DNA from: Terriglobia bacterium
GTDB taxonomy: Bacteria > Acidobacteriota > Terriglobia > Terriglobales > Acidobacteriaceae
Reading direction: 5' to 3'
Assembly (NCBI GenBank): GCA_020073165.1
Contig: JAIQFP010000005.1
Coordinates: forward strand, 1 to 64,000
DNA: 64,000 nt
Below are positions 18,038 to 27,362 of this stretch, one piece after another. The notes below the pieces were generated by a model. That model was not told where the DNA came from. It saw nothing but the letters and a program-made list of their open reading frames with translations, and made no database searches. Positions within the stretch are counted from its first letter, which is position 1. The number at the start of each line of letters is the position of its first letter. Position numbers and translations under genes: made by a program.

Positions 18038-18574
18038 CTACCTGCCGGGCGCCGGCGTGGCCTGTGGCTGGCGATGGAGCAAATCCAATCCCTGATAGAA
18101 GCGTCCGCGCAACTCTGAGGGCGCGACCCAAATCGCAGCGCGTCCCACGACCAGGAAATACGGCGCCAGCTCGGAACCCTCCAGCCACTTCGACGTCGGG
18201 GTGAAAGCGGCCATGCCCATAAGAACCACGGCCACGATCAAAGCACCCCGAACCAACCCCAGCACAGCGCCCAACATTCGGTCGAAAACGCTGAGGCCGG
18301 CTTCTTTCACCGCCCAACGGACAATGCGTCCGGCGATGCCGGCCAGCACCATCACGGCCACAAAAATAATCAGGAACCCGGCAATATCGCCCAACCAGGG
18401 CGACTTCAAATGGGGCGCGAACCACTCCGACAACCGGTGATACTGCCATGCCGCCAGCAGGTAGCCCACCACCAAGCCGGCGATGCCGAAGGCTTCGTGA
18501 AAAAAGCCCTCACTGGCAGCCCGGACGACAGAGAGCAGAACGACCCCAACAATGATCCAGTCTGCGCCGTTCAT
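18038..18574 (-). CDS. cvpA: CvpA-family membrane protein
   Basis: A 178-aa protein with four hydrophobic segments: WIIVGVVLLSVVRAASEGFF, AFGIAGLVVGYLLAAW, IAGFLIIFVAVMVLAGIAGRIV and MLGAVLGLVRGALIVAVVLM. The 'R..EGF..E.f...G...g' and 'DR.lGavlGl.rG.l' motifs are typical of CvpA. In E. coli this protein is encoded with purF and is needed for colicin V production. Here it follows purC by 27 bases, so the purine link is kept with another purine gene. Confidence 0.88.
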   Translation of the reverse strand: MNGADWIIVGVVLLSVVRAASEGFFHEAFGIAGLVVGYLLAAWQYHRLSEWFAPHLKSPWLGDIAGFLIIFVAVMVLAGIAGRIVRWAVKEAGLSVFDRMLGAVLGLVRGALIVAVVLMGMAAFTPTSKWLEGSELAPYFLVVGRAAIWVAPSELRGRFYQGLDLLHRQPQATPAPGR

Positions 18575-18601
18575 GGGTGACTCCCAGGAACGGCGTTACC
18601 G

Positions 18602-19513
18602 CTATACATCCAGTTCGCGTCCTGTCAGGCGGCGGTACGCCTCGAGGTATTTTTCGCTGGTCTTACGTGCCACCTCCGGGGGGAGGGCAGGGGCGGGCGG
18701 CAGTTTGTTCCAGCGGATTTCCTCCAGGTAGTCGCGAACGTACTGCTTGTCGAACGATGCCTGCGCCTTGCCCGGCTGATAGATCTCAGCCGGCCAGAAG
18801 CGTGAGGAATCGGGGGTGAGCACCTCGTCGGCCAAGGTAATGCCGGCCGCCGTGCGCCCGAACTCAAACTTGGTATCGGCGATGATGATGCCCTTTTTCC
18901 ACGCGTAGTCGGCAGCCTTGGTGTAAAGCCGAAGGCTGACGTCGCGCAACTTGCGGCTCTCGTCGGGATCGACAATCTTGCACATCTCCTGGAAGGAGAT
19001 GTTGATGTCATGCCCCGTAGTCGCCTTGGTGGCGGGGGTGAAAATCGGCTCAGGCAGCTTGTCGGACTCTTTGAGCCCGGCGGGCAGGTCGATGCCACAG
19101 ACTTTACCGCTGGCCTTGTACTCCTTCCACCCTGACCCCGAGAGATAGCCGCGGACCACACATTCCACCGGGAACATGTCACCGCGTACTACTTCCATGG
19201 AGCGTCCACGAAGCTGGTCGGCGTACTTGCGAACGTTAGCCGGATAGCGCTCGACGTCGGCGGTAATGAAATGGTTGGGAACGATGTCCTTGAGGAAGTC
19301 GAACCAGAAGAGCGAGATTTGGGTGAGAACGCACCCCTTGTGGGGGATGCCGGAGGCGAGCACGTAGTCGAAGGCCGAAATGCGGTCGGTGGCCACGAAC
19401 AGCAGGTGCTCATGGTCGAGACGGTACACGTCGCGGACCTTGCCGCTGGCGTGGCGCTCCAGTTCCGGGAAGTCGGTTTGCAGTAAGACAGAGTCGAGTA
19501 GTTGGGGGCTCAT
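18602..19513 (-). CDS. purC: Phosphoribosylaminoimidazole-succinocarboxamide synthase
   Basis: A 303-aa protein. It makes SAICAR from CAIR, aspartate and ATP in purine synthesis in the cytosol. Diagnostic segments are GKVRDVYRLDHEHLLFVATD, RISAFDYVLASGIPHKG, ECVVRGYLSGSGWKEY and IIADTKFEFG. At about 300 aa it matches the longer (yeast-like) PurC class rather than the 235-aa E. coli class. A TTGACA/TAGAAT promoter lies 32 bases before the start. It heads the purC-cvpA-(fis-like) operon. Confidence 0.96.
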   Translation of the reverse strand: MSPQLLDSVLLQTDFPELERHASGKVRDVYRLDHEHLLFVATDRISAFDYVLASGIPHKGCVLTQISLFWFDFLKDIVPNHFITADVERYPANVRKYADQLRGRSMEVVRGDMFPVECVVRGYLSGSGWKEYKASGKVCGIDLPAGLKESDKLPEPIFTPATKATTGHDINISFQEMCKIVDPDESRKLRDVSLRLYTKAADYAWKKGIIIADTKFEFGRTAAGITLADEVLTPDSSRFWPAEIYQPGKAQASFDKQYVRDYLEEIRWNKLPPAPALPPEVARKTSEKYLEAYRRLTGRELDV

Positions 19514-19544
19514 GATGAAATTTTACAGGCAGGAAACGTCGCGT

Positions 19545-19572
19545 ATTCTAGCCTTCCTGCAATTTTTGTCAA
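19545..19572 (-). promoter_or_regulatory. Sigma70-type promoter for purC
   Basis: On the minus strand TTGACA (19572-19567), 16-base spacer, TAGAAT (19550-19545). The predicted leader is about 25 bases. Confidence 0.75.
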
Positions 19573-19786
19573 CCACTTGCGTCACAGCTCCGTGTGGCGG
19601 CGCAATCCTATTCAGCACAAAAGAGTTGACAGATCTGCGAGGGAGGGGGATGGCTTGTCTGGCAAGGGTTTTCAAGGTGGTGGGTTGTGGAAAATCTGAG
19701 GACAGGTGAGGAAAAGCGGACGATGTCCCAAGGGACGGAGAGTTCGTGGAGACACGGCCTGCCAAGTCTCTCTTGTCAGTAACCGG

Positions 19787-22700
19787 TTACGCTGTCGCCC
19801 CGAAGCGCACCGAAACCAACTTCGACACCCCCGGCTCCTGCATGGTCACACCGTAGAGCACGGGAGCAATGCTCATGGTTTTCTTACTGTGGGTGATGAG
19901 CACGAACTGGGTCTGCACGCTCATCTCCTTGACCAGTTCGGTGAAGCGGCCGATGTTGGCTTCGTCGAGCGGGGCGTCGACCTCGTCGAGAATGCAGAAG
20001 GGGCTGGGCTGATACTGGAAGATGCCCACCAGCAGCGCCAGCGCGGTCATGGCTTTCTCGCCGCCGGAGAGCAGCAGAACGTTTTGCAGCTTCTTGCCGG
20101 GGGGCGAAGCCACTACATCGATACCACTTTCAGCGCTATTTTCTTCGTCGGTGAGGCGCATAAAGGCATTCCCGCCGCCAAACAACTTCTTGAACGTGGC
20201 CTGGAAGTTGTCGTTGATCCGCGCGAAGGCCTCCTGGAACTTCTGCCGGGAGAAGGTATCGATCTCCTTAATGGTGTTCTGGGTGTTCTCGATGGAATCG
20301 ATCAGGTCTTTCCGTTGAGTGTCGAGAAAGGCATGGCGCTCGGCGGTTTCCTTGTACTCTTCGAGGGCCATCATGTTGACGGGGCCCATGGCGTCGAGGC
20401 GAGTGCGCATCTCGCGATAGGTTTGGTCCTCCAGGGCTAGCTGCTCGCCAGTGGCCAGCGGCATGGTGCTGTCCGCCAGCAGTTCGTGGCGCTGGACTCC
20501 CAGCTCGTTGAGGCAAGTCTCCGCCATGTACTGGGCGTCGGACTGGAGCTTGGCGGCGGAGGCAGAGAGCTCGCCGCGGCGATCGCGGACTCGATCGAGG
20601 AGCTGGCGGGCGCTGTGCAGGGCTTCATCCATCTCCGCCAGGCGGGCGCGCCCTTGCTCGGATTCGAATTGCAGCAGGCCGTCGCGGGCCTCGGTGGCAT
20701 TGCGCTCGGCCTCGAGATCCAGCAACTGCGTGGCGAGCTGCTGGTTCTCCGCCTCGCGCTGCAGTTTTTCTGCGGCGGAGGACTCGATCTGCGAATGGAG
20801 GGAACTTACTCGCTCGCGCATTTCGCCAACCAGGGCTTCAATTCGTGCCAGCCCCGCCGTGGCCGCACGATGACGCTCTTCCAGGGTGGCGACCCGGGCC
20901 ACATGCTGCGAGGTGTTCTGAGCGGCCAGCTCGCGGCGGTCGCGCAGGCCGGCTAGTTGTTCCTGGGCGCTGGCGGCCAGGTGCTCCAGGTCGCTACGCT
21001 TATGTTCCGCGGCCGCCATCTGCCCCTGCCGCGCGTCGATCACTTCTTCCTGGCCGGCGCGTTCGGTGGAGAGCCGCCGCAGCTCCCCTTCGCAGGTGTG
21101 CAGGCGCTCATTGACGCGCGCCATTTCGGATTCAAGCTGCTGCAGCAGGTGGCCGGAGGTCATGGCCTGTTTCTCGGTGGCGCGCTTTTCCTCTTCGAGA
21201 CGGTCAAGCAGGGAAGCGAGTTCCTTGATCTCGCGCCCCAGTGTCAGCACCCGCATTTCCTCCTGGCGGAGCGCCGTTTCCAGTTCGGCCAGAAGGCGCA
21301 TCACGTCTCGCAGCTCGCGCTTCATGGAGAGCGGCCCCTCGTCCCGCTGCCTGCCGCCGGTGACGGTCACGTTATGGAAGCACTCGCCGGATTGGGAGAG
21401 GAAGAAGGCGTGCGGATTTTCCAGCGCCAGGGCGCGGGCGAAGCCAGGGTCGGGGACGATGTATCCGTCACGCAGCTTGGGAAGAATGACTTCCAGCGAT
21501 TTGCCGAAGCCGTTCAACACGCGAATGCTGTTCTTCAGCGGGAGAATGGACTGGCTGGGCGGCTCCGGGCAGGCGGCTTCGTCCACCAGAAACGAGAACT
21601 TCGCCTGCGAGTCGTCGGGGTGCACCAGGAAGGTAGCGCGGCCATCCACATCCGTGCGCAGCAGGCGCAGACCTTCGTCCGCGGCGTCCCAGGACTTGAC
21701 TACGACGTAGTTCAATTCGTCGCGCAGAAAGTCTTCGACTACGCCTTCAAAGCGCGGTTCCACCTCGAGAAAGTCGGCCAGCACGCCCGCTGGAGCCAGG
21801 CCCCCCTGCATTGCTCCCGACCGGAAGAGGCGGCGCACCGATTCGGTGGAATACCCATGTTCGGCGATGACGGCCTCAAGAGAGCTTTTCCGCCCCAGCG
21901 CAGAGGCGTACTCGGCGCGCAAACTGTCGAGGTGATTCTTGACTTCGCCCTCCTGGTGACGCTTGGACTCGATCGACTGCCGCGCCTGGGCAATCTCTTG
22001 GGTGAGCCCGGAGACACGCTGCGAAACGGTTTCAAATTCCAGGGCGAGCTGTCCGCGTCGGCCGCCGAAGGCGTCCACCTGGGAGTTGGCCGTCGCCATT
22101 TCGGTTTGCAGCCGCTGGGCCTCGCGATCCACGGCTGCAAGGCGCTCTTCGGCTTGGGTGAGCTGGTTGCGCAGGCCGGAAGCCGCGGCCACTGCTTCCA
22201 TGATGGCGATGCGTGATGCTTCCTGCTGCTGTTCCAACTCTGCCAGCGCATTGGCAGCGGCAGTGGCCTCCTGCTGGGACTGAGCCAGTTCATGCTGTGC
22301 GGCCGCGACATCGGCTGCGGCCGATTCGAGCACCTGATGGTTGGAATCGCGTTCCGCCTCGAGAGCGGTCAGGCGATGGCGGGCCTGGGCCAGTTCGGCA
22401 TCCAATGAACCTGAGCGCTCCACCAGTTCAGCACAACGCTCATCATTGTGACGGCGCTGGGCATGGGCGCGATCGGTTTCCAGCTTGATTTGATTCAGGC
22501 GCTCGCGGTTTTCCCGAATTTCCGCTTCGATGGCGTAGCCGCGTTGCGTACGCTCGCTCTGCTCGGCTTCGAGCTGCTGGACGGCCTCGCTGCGCAGGCG
22601 AGCCTGTTCGGAAAGGGAATTGATTTGGGCATCGATCTCGGCGCTTTCCTGCTCCAATTGCGCGAACTTGCTGGCCAACACCAGGCGGAGCTTAGCGCGC

Positions 22701-23644
22701 ATCTCCTCGCGGAGACGGGCATAACGCTCGGCCTTTGACGCCTGGCGCTTAAGCGAGTTCATCTGGCGCGTCACTTCCTCGAAGATGTCATTCACGCGGG
22801 CCAGGTTCTGCTTGGCATCTTCCAGGCGGGCTTCGGCTAGACGCTTCTTGGTTTTGAACTTGGTAATGCCGGCGGCTTCCTCGATGATGGCGCGGCGATC
22901 AGTGGGACGGCTGCTCAGAATCTGGCCAATACGGCCCTGCTCGATGAGGGCGTAAGACTCCGGCCCAAGGCCGGTGCCCATGAACAATTCCTGGATATCA
23001 CGCAGGCGGCAAAGTTTGCCGTTGAGCAGGTACTCACTGTCGCCGGTACGGAAAAGGCGGCGAGTGACGACAATTTCCCCGGCGTGGAATTGCTGCTGGA
23101 ATTTGCGGCGGCGAATCCTGAGCACGACCTGACCTGCGGCGAGTGGCGCCGCAGCAATCGAGACCACTTTCGCGCGCGCGGCGGGAGGCAGAGCGAACAG
23201 CGGTTCGTCCTCCATGTCCTCGGTTTTTCCAGGCTGAGCGTCCTGGGTGGACCGTTCGGTCTCCTCTGCGGCCCGGGCCCGGATATCGGATTCGTCCCAA
23301 TCGTCTGCCGTTTCCGGCATCTCGTCCTGGATGTCAATCTCGGTGGGGTTATTGGCGTCGGCACCGTGGTAGACCTCGGGGTCAATCAGGGTGAGCGACA
23401 CTTCCGCCATGCCGGTGGGCTTGCGGTCGCGGGTGCCGGCAAAGATGACGTCCTCCATGCGCGAACCGCGCAGGGTCTTGGCCGATTGCTCGCCAAGGAC
23501 CCAGGAGATAGCGTCCGCGATGTTCGACTTGCCGCAACCGTTCGGGCCAATGATGGCCGCAATGCCGTCGCCGTGAAACTTTAGCTCGGTGCGGTCGCAG
23601 AACGACTTGAAGCCGAGAACGTGAAGCTTTTTCAGTTTGAGCAA
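19787..23644 (-). CDS. smc: Chromosome segregation SMC ATPase
   Basis: A 1285-aa protein starting at TTG 23644 (AAGGAG six bases upstream; a 15-codon longer frame has no site). The N-terminal head has Walker A IIGPNGCGKSN. Two long coiled coils flank a hinge (RRLFRSGAMQGGLAPAGVLA and on to about residue 700). The C-terminal head has signature LLSGGEKAMTALALL and Walker B PFCILDEVDAPLDEANIGRF. It acts with ScpA/ScpB to organise the chromosome. Residues about 91-187 are an extra, acidic and Ala/Pro-rich block inside the N-terminal head that other bacterial SMCs replace with a short turn. Total length exceeds the usual 1150-1190 aa mainly because of this. Confidence 0.95.
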   Translation of the reverse strand: MLKLKKLHVLGFKSFCDRTELKFHGDGIAAIIGPNGCGKSNIADAISWVLGEQSAKTLRGSRMEDVIFAGTRDRKPTGMAEVSLTLIDPEVYHGADANNPTEIDIQDEMPETADDWDESDIRARAAEETERSTQDAQPGKTEDMEDEPLFALPPAARAKVVSIAAAPLAAGQVVLRIRRRKFQQQFHAGEIVVTRRLFRTGDSEYLLNGKLCRLRDIQELFMGTGLGPESYALIEQGRIGQILSSRPTDRRAIIEEAAGITKFKTKKRLAEARLEDAKQNLARVNDIFEEVTRQMNSLKRQASKAERYARLREEMRAKLRLVLASKFAQLEQESAEIDAQINSLSEQARLRSEAVQQLEAEQSERTQRGYAIEAEIRENRERLNQIKLETDRAHAQRRHNDERCAELVERSGSLDAELAQARHRLTALEAERDSNHQVLESAAADVAAAQHELAQSQQEATAAANALAELEQQQEASRIAIMEAVAAASGLRNQLTQAEERLAAVDREAQRLQTEMATANSQVDAFGGRRGQLALEFETVSQRVSGLTQEIAQARQSIESKRHQEGEVKNHLDSLRAEYASALGRKSSLEAVIAEHGYSTESVRRLFRSGAMQGGLAPAGVLADFLEVEPRFEGVVEDFLRDELNYVVVKSWDAADEGLRLLRTDVDGRATFLVHPDDSQAKFSFLVDEAACPEPPSQSILPLKNSIRVLNGFGKSLEVILPKLRDGYIVPDPGFARALALENPHAFFLSQSGECFHNVTVTGGRQRDEGPLSMKRELRDVMRLLAELETALRQEEMRVLTLGREIKELASLLDRLEEEKRATEKQAMTSGHLLQQLESEMARVNERLHTCEGELRRLSTERAGQEEVIDARQGQMAAAEHKRSDLEHLAASAQEQLAGLRDRRELAAQNTSQHVARVATLEERHRAATAGLARIEALVGEMRERVSSLHSQIESSAAEKLQREAENQQLATQLLDLEAERNATEARDGLLQFESEQGRARLAEMDEALHSARQLLDRVRDRRGELSASAAKLQSDAQYMAETCLNELGVQRHELLADSTMPLATGEQLALEDQTYREMRTRLDAMGPVNMMALEEYKETAERHAFLDTQRKDLIDSIENTQNTIKEIDTFSRQKFQEAFARINDNFQATFKKLFGGGNAFMRLTDEENSAESGIDVVASPPGKKLQNVLLLSGGEKAMTALALLVGIFQYQPSPFCILDEVDAPLDEANIGRFTELVKEMSVQTQFVLITHSKKTMSIAPVLYGVTMQEPGVSKLVSVRFGATA

Positions 23645-24245
23645 CGCATACTCCTTAAATCGCCGTAGCGCCGGCGTTCCGCCAGCCACCAGCTACCTAA
23701 CCAAGACCTCTCACCTTGGGCGTCAGGCTCCTTGTCGAAGGCGTCATCCCGAAGCCCAGCGCCGTTCACGGTGAGAGATCTCGCATTTAGCAAGAAGCCC
23801 TGAGCGTCCGGATCACACCCAGGCGCCGCTATTTACCAATCAGATGCCTCCACAACGCGCTGTGACGGACTCCTCCCCGAGGCTGGATCGGGTGGGCACA
23901 AATCAAAGCTACTGTAACGGCGAAATTGCACCGGGGTCAAGCAAGAAAACACCACATATAGTGTGCCCATGCAGATAACCCCCTTATTCTGCACACACAA
24001 TGCAGCCAGGACATGGAACAGAGGTGAAGGAAGACGAAGGAGGGGAGAATCGCGAGAGCCAGATAAGAGTAGCGCAAGGGTGGGCCGGAAGCAACGGCAT
24101 CTTGTCAGGTACTTGGTTCGCGCAGAAGGACAAGATCAACGGTCTAGCAGGAAAAAGGGCAGGAGTTTAGTACGCGTTCCCCGGAAATCCTGCCGAACTG
24201 CGCTCGGCAGGGACGGGTCAGAAACCCGTCCCCACACGATTCTTT
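23645..24245. other. Gene-free interval upstream of smc
   Basis: About 600 bases between smc and the M20 dipeptidase, both on the minus strand. The frame at 23963-24403 (+) is Arg/Gly/Ser-rich, overlaps the dipeptidase and is not called. The segment near 23710-23785 (CTCACC ... GGTGAG) and the double hairpin at 24189-24230 are inverted repeats. The smc promoter presumably lies within 23650-23950. Confidence 0.45.
24189..24230 (-). repeat. Tandem hairpins after the dipeptidase gene
   Basis: Two adjoining stem-loops: CCTGCCGA/TCGGCAGG (24189-24211) and GACGGGT/ACCCGTC (24212-24230). They begin 15 bases past the dipeptidase stop. No T-run follows, so this is more likely a REP-like mRNA-end structure than an intrinsic terminator. 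Confidence 0.6.
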
Positions 24246-25619
24246 CTACTTGCCCAGCTTCTCGAAGAACAGGCAGATGGATTCGATCCCGCGGTAGAAG
24301 TTCGGGATGTGGAACTTCTCGTTGGGAGCATGGAGGTTGTCGTCAGGAAGGCCGAAACCCATCATCACGCTGGGAATCTTCAGCACATCCTGAAAATCGG
24401 TGACGATCGGAATCGAGCCGCCGGAGCGGATGAATACGGTGTCCTTCTTGAAGATCTCGTGCATCGCTTCGGTAGAGGCTTTGACGTACCTGTTATCGGT
24501 GCCTACCACACAGGCTGGGCCCTTGCTCCAGACCTTGACCTTGATATCAATGCCCTTGGGCGTGATCTTCTTCAAATAGTTGGTGTACTTCTTGAGGATA
24601 TCGTCGGGGTCCTGGTTGGGCACGAGGCGCATGGAGACTTTGGCCGAGGCCTTGGCGGGGATGACGGTCTTCGCGCCGGGTGCGGTGAAGCCACCGGGCA
24701 TGCCATGAACTTCGAGCGTGGGGCGCGCCCAGGTCCGGTACAGTACGGAGAATCCCGGCTCGCCGGTCAGTACCTTGGACCCGACTTCGGTCTTGCGATA
24801 GTGCTCTTCGCTGAAGGGCAGACGCTTCCAGGCTTTGAGTTCGTCTTTGGTCGGGGCCTTCACGCCCTTGTAGAAACCGGGGATCAATACCTTGCCCTTC
24901 GAATCTTTAAGCTTGCTGATCATCTCGATCAGCGCGAAAAACGGATTGGGAGCCGCGCCGCCATACATGCCGGAGTGCAGATCTGTCTTGGCACCGTAAG
25001 CCTCGATCTCGGTGTAGACCAAGCCGCGCAAGCCGACGCAAAGCGTGGGTAGATCAGGGGCGAACAGTTCGGTATCACAGACCAGGGCGAAGTCGGCCTT
25101 GAGCTTGGCTTTCTGCTTGCGCACGTAGTCGGCAATGGATTCGCCGCCCACTTCTTCTTCACCCTCGAAGATGATCTTTACGTTCAGGGGCAGCTTGCCA
25201 CCGTGGGTCTTCATCAGCGATTCGAGAGCTTTGACCTCCATCCATAGCTGGCCTTTGTCGTCGACGGCGCCGCGGGCATAAATATTGCTGTTGCGCTCGG
25301 TAGGCTCGAATGGCGGCGAGTGCCACTCATCCAGTGGGTCGGGCGGTTGTACGTCGAAATGGGCGTACATGAGGACCGTCGGTTGGCCGGAAGCGTGCAG
25401 CCAATCGGCATAAAGAAGAGGATGGCCCTGGGTAGGGATGAGTTCGACATTCTCCATGCCGATGCGCCGCAATTCGCTGGCCACGAACTCGGCAGCTTTT
25501 TGCACGTCGGACTTGTGTTCTTCCAGGGTACTGATACTAGGAATGCGAAGAAGGTCCTTCAGTTCGCTCAAGAAGCGCTGCTGGTTATCGCGGGCGTAAT
25601 TGACTGCGGGGGAAGCCAT
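24246..25619 (-). CDS. M20-family dipeptidase
   Basis: A 457-aa zinc peptidase of the M20/M25/M40 family. VLMYAHFDVQPP gives the first metal His and Asp, ARGAVDDKGQ the bridging Asp, and IIFEGEEEVGGES the catalytic Glu and a metal ligand. The inserted dimerisation domain follows at about 190-330 (AYGAKTDLHSGMYGGAAPNP). The late His ligand is in DDNLHAPNE. There is no signal peptide, so it is cytosolic. Family members cleave dipeptides such as carnosine or Xaa-Gly; the exact substrate cannot be read. It stands alone, with no partner gene. Confidence 0.92.
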   Translation of the reverse strand: MASPAVNYARDNQQRFLSELKDLLRIPSISTLEEHKSDVQKAAEFVASELRRIGMENVELIPTQGHPLLYADWLHASGQPTVLMYAHFDVQPPDPLDEWHSPPFEPTERNSNIYARGAVDDKGQLWMEVKALESLMKTHGGKLPLNVKIIFEGEEEVGGESIADYVRKQKAKLKADFALVCDTELFAPDLPTLCVGLRGLVYTEIEAYGAKTDLHSGMYGGAAPNPFFALIEMISKLKDSKGKVLIPGFYKGVKAPTKDELKAWKRLPFSEEHYRKTEVGSKVLTGEPGFSVLYRTWARPTLEVHGMPGGFTAPGAKTVIPAKASAKVSMRLVPNQDPDDILKKYTNYLKKITPKGIDIKVKVWSKGPACVVGTDNRYVKASTEAMHEIFKKDTVFIRSGGSIPIVTDFQDVLKIPSVMMGFGLPDDNLHAPNEKFHIPNFYRGIESICLFFEKLGK

Positions 25620-25784
25620 AGCGTGTGTCCTTTTCTCGCGAACGAACGCGATCGGTATAGGGTTGGATGACTGATGAAACGTTTCAGTATACCTGAACTA
25701 CCGTGCCCACCTCGGTGAGCCAGGGGCCAAAGAAATCGAGATGTTAGACGAGCGGATGCTCGATTCGGCAGCATGTGAGACAGC

Positions 25785-27362
25785 TCACGCGTACCCCAGC
25801 CGGACCCGGCGCCCCAGATAGGAGGCCGCCAGAAGCCCAGCAGCTGCCAGCAGATACCAGGCGGTGCTGGGGGACTGTGGCGTAACTCCCATGAAGTCCA
25901 GGCCAGGGGTATGGTGCAGCGGCCCCATATACCACCACACGGTATAGAGGCCTTCGAAGAACTTGCTGCTGCCGCTCCAGGTACCGAGCGCGAGAGCCAG
26001 GCTGGGAATGAAAAGCGCTGCCGTTGCCCAAGCGGCAAGCGCGGGCCAGTCAGAACTCAACAACAGGCGAAGGCCGACGCCGCCGCCAGTCAGGAAGGCA
26101 ACGAGTACACCTGCTGTCCACAGCGCTGGAAGTTGGCGGTAGAGTGCGCGTGGGGAAGAGAAGATCAGGGACTGGGTGGCGTGACGGGACTCCTGCGACC
26201 CCATGGGCGACCAGAGCAGGACCGGCCAGAGCCAGGCGGCGAGCAGCACTCCCGCGCGGGCTTCGGCGGTGGGAGACGCCAATTGCGCCACCAACAGGCC
26301 AACAGCTCCCACGTACCACCACCAGCGCCGGCCCTTGAGCATGAGGCGCAATTCGGAACCGACCAGGTGCGCGAACCGCATTTCTCCGTGCGAACGAGCG
26401 ATTGGAGTCAGGTGTCCCGCCGATACCGGGAGCGTGGCTGGGGCTGGCGCCACCGGAAGTTCCTCGACTCCCCCGTTCTTTGGCGCCTGGCTTTTTCGGT
26501 TCCAGTTCCAGCTCTCGCGTGCCGGGTCAAAGCGAGGAAAGAACAGGGCAGCCAGAAGCGCGATCCCCAGGGCTGCAACTACCCACAGCAAGCGATGAAG
26601 AATGACCTGCGGCGTCCAGTGAACCCCGCTCCACAAGAACACCTTGTGGGCCGGCGGACCATTGGTGCTGAGGGTCAGGGATATGCCGTTCTTGTAAGTG
26701 GGATCGATTCTCTTCAACACGGCTTGCATGTTGCGGGCGAGAACGGAAAACCCGGTCACGTCGTCGAATTGATTATCAATGCTGACGCCGAAGATGATTC
26801 CCCAGACAAAGAAATAGACGACATTGCCAACGCCACCGCGCAGCAGGGGCAGAGTCTCGAATAGAACCGGGAGCGCCGCGGTGAACGCCATGGCCGGCAG
26901 GCCCACCCAAACGAACGGCGCCAACAGCGTGCCGAGGTGGATGTGCGGGTCCTCGGCGCCAGTGATCTGCAAAAGCAGCGCCGCACCGGCCAATACTCCC
27001 ATCATCGAAGCGAGTACGGCACAATTGCTCACTGCCTTGGCCACGGTGTAGAAGCTGCGGCTCATGGGGGTGGTGGCCAGAATCTGACCTACGCGGGTCT
27101 GCTCGTCGCGCAGGAGGGCGCCTTTCACGATGTAGAAGCCGGCGATAGAAAGGAACGCGGTACCGACCAGCGTCATCGTGCTGCCCAGCCAGGCTGAGTT
27201 CAGCACGCCACGGTAATCATCGAGGCGAAGGACAATTCTTCCTGTGCCCGCACAAAAGGCCAGGTACACGGCGAATCCGAGAGTAAGCAGGAAGCTGTAG
27301 CGGCGCGCCCGCTCCAGAAAGTCGGCCCGCACCAGGTGATAGAGCACGCGGGCGTGCCTCAT
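25785..27362 (-). CDS. ABC-2-type transporter permease
   Basis: A 525-aa polytopic protein with about 12 hydrophobic segments in two halves (residues 20-250 and 335-525), joined by a soluble loop rich in Pro/Ala (about 285-320). Motifs such as VKGALLRDEQTRVGQILATTPMSR are typical of ABC-2 permeases. Its ATG overlaps the stop of the ATPase gene by four bases (ATGA), so the two are translationally coupled. Substrate is unknown. Export (for example of a lipid or peptide) is more likely than import because no binding protein is encoded nearby. Confidence 0.85.
   Translation of the reverse strand: MRHARVLYHLVRADFLERARRYSFLLTLGFAVYLAFCAGTGRIVLRLDDYRGVLNSAWLGSTMTLVGTAFLSIAGFYIVKGALLRDEQTRVGQILATTPMSRSFYTVAKAVSNCAVLASMMGVLAGAALLLQITGAEDPHIHLGTLLAPFVWVGLPAMAFTAALPVLFETLPLLRGGVGNVVYFFVWGIIFGVSIDNQFDDVTGFSVLARNMQAVLKRIDPTYKNGISLTLSTNGPPAHKVFLWSGVHWTPQVILHRLLWVVAALGIALLAALFFPRFDPARESWNWNRKSQAPKNGGVEELPVAPAPATLPVSAGHLTPIARSHGEMRFAHLVGSELRLMLKGRRWWWYVGAVGLLVAQLASPTAEARAGVLLAAWLWPVLLWSPMGSQESRHATQSLIFSSPRALYRQLPALWTAGVLVAFLTGGGVGLRLLLSSDWPALAAWATAALFIPSLALALGTWSGSSKFFEGLYTVWWYMGPLHHTPGLDFMGVTPQSPSTAWYLLAAAGLLAASYLGRRVRLGYA

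Noticed and set aside
20957-22216. 419-codon open frame on the plus strand
   Set aside because: Antisense of the smc coiled-coil region, where high GC leaves long frames open.
23963-24403. 146-codon open frame before and into the dipeptidase gene
   Set aside because: Arg/Gly/Ser-rich, overlaps the dipeptidase end and the tandem hairpins, no ribosome site.
25766-25782. CRP-like TGTGA-N6-TCACG palindrome
   Set aside because: It lies at the 3' end of the ABC permease gene, away from a promoter; one such match is expected by chance.
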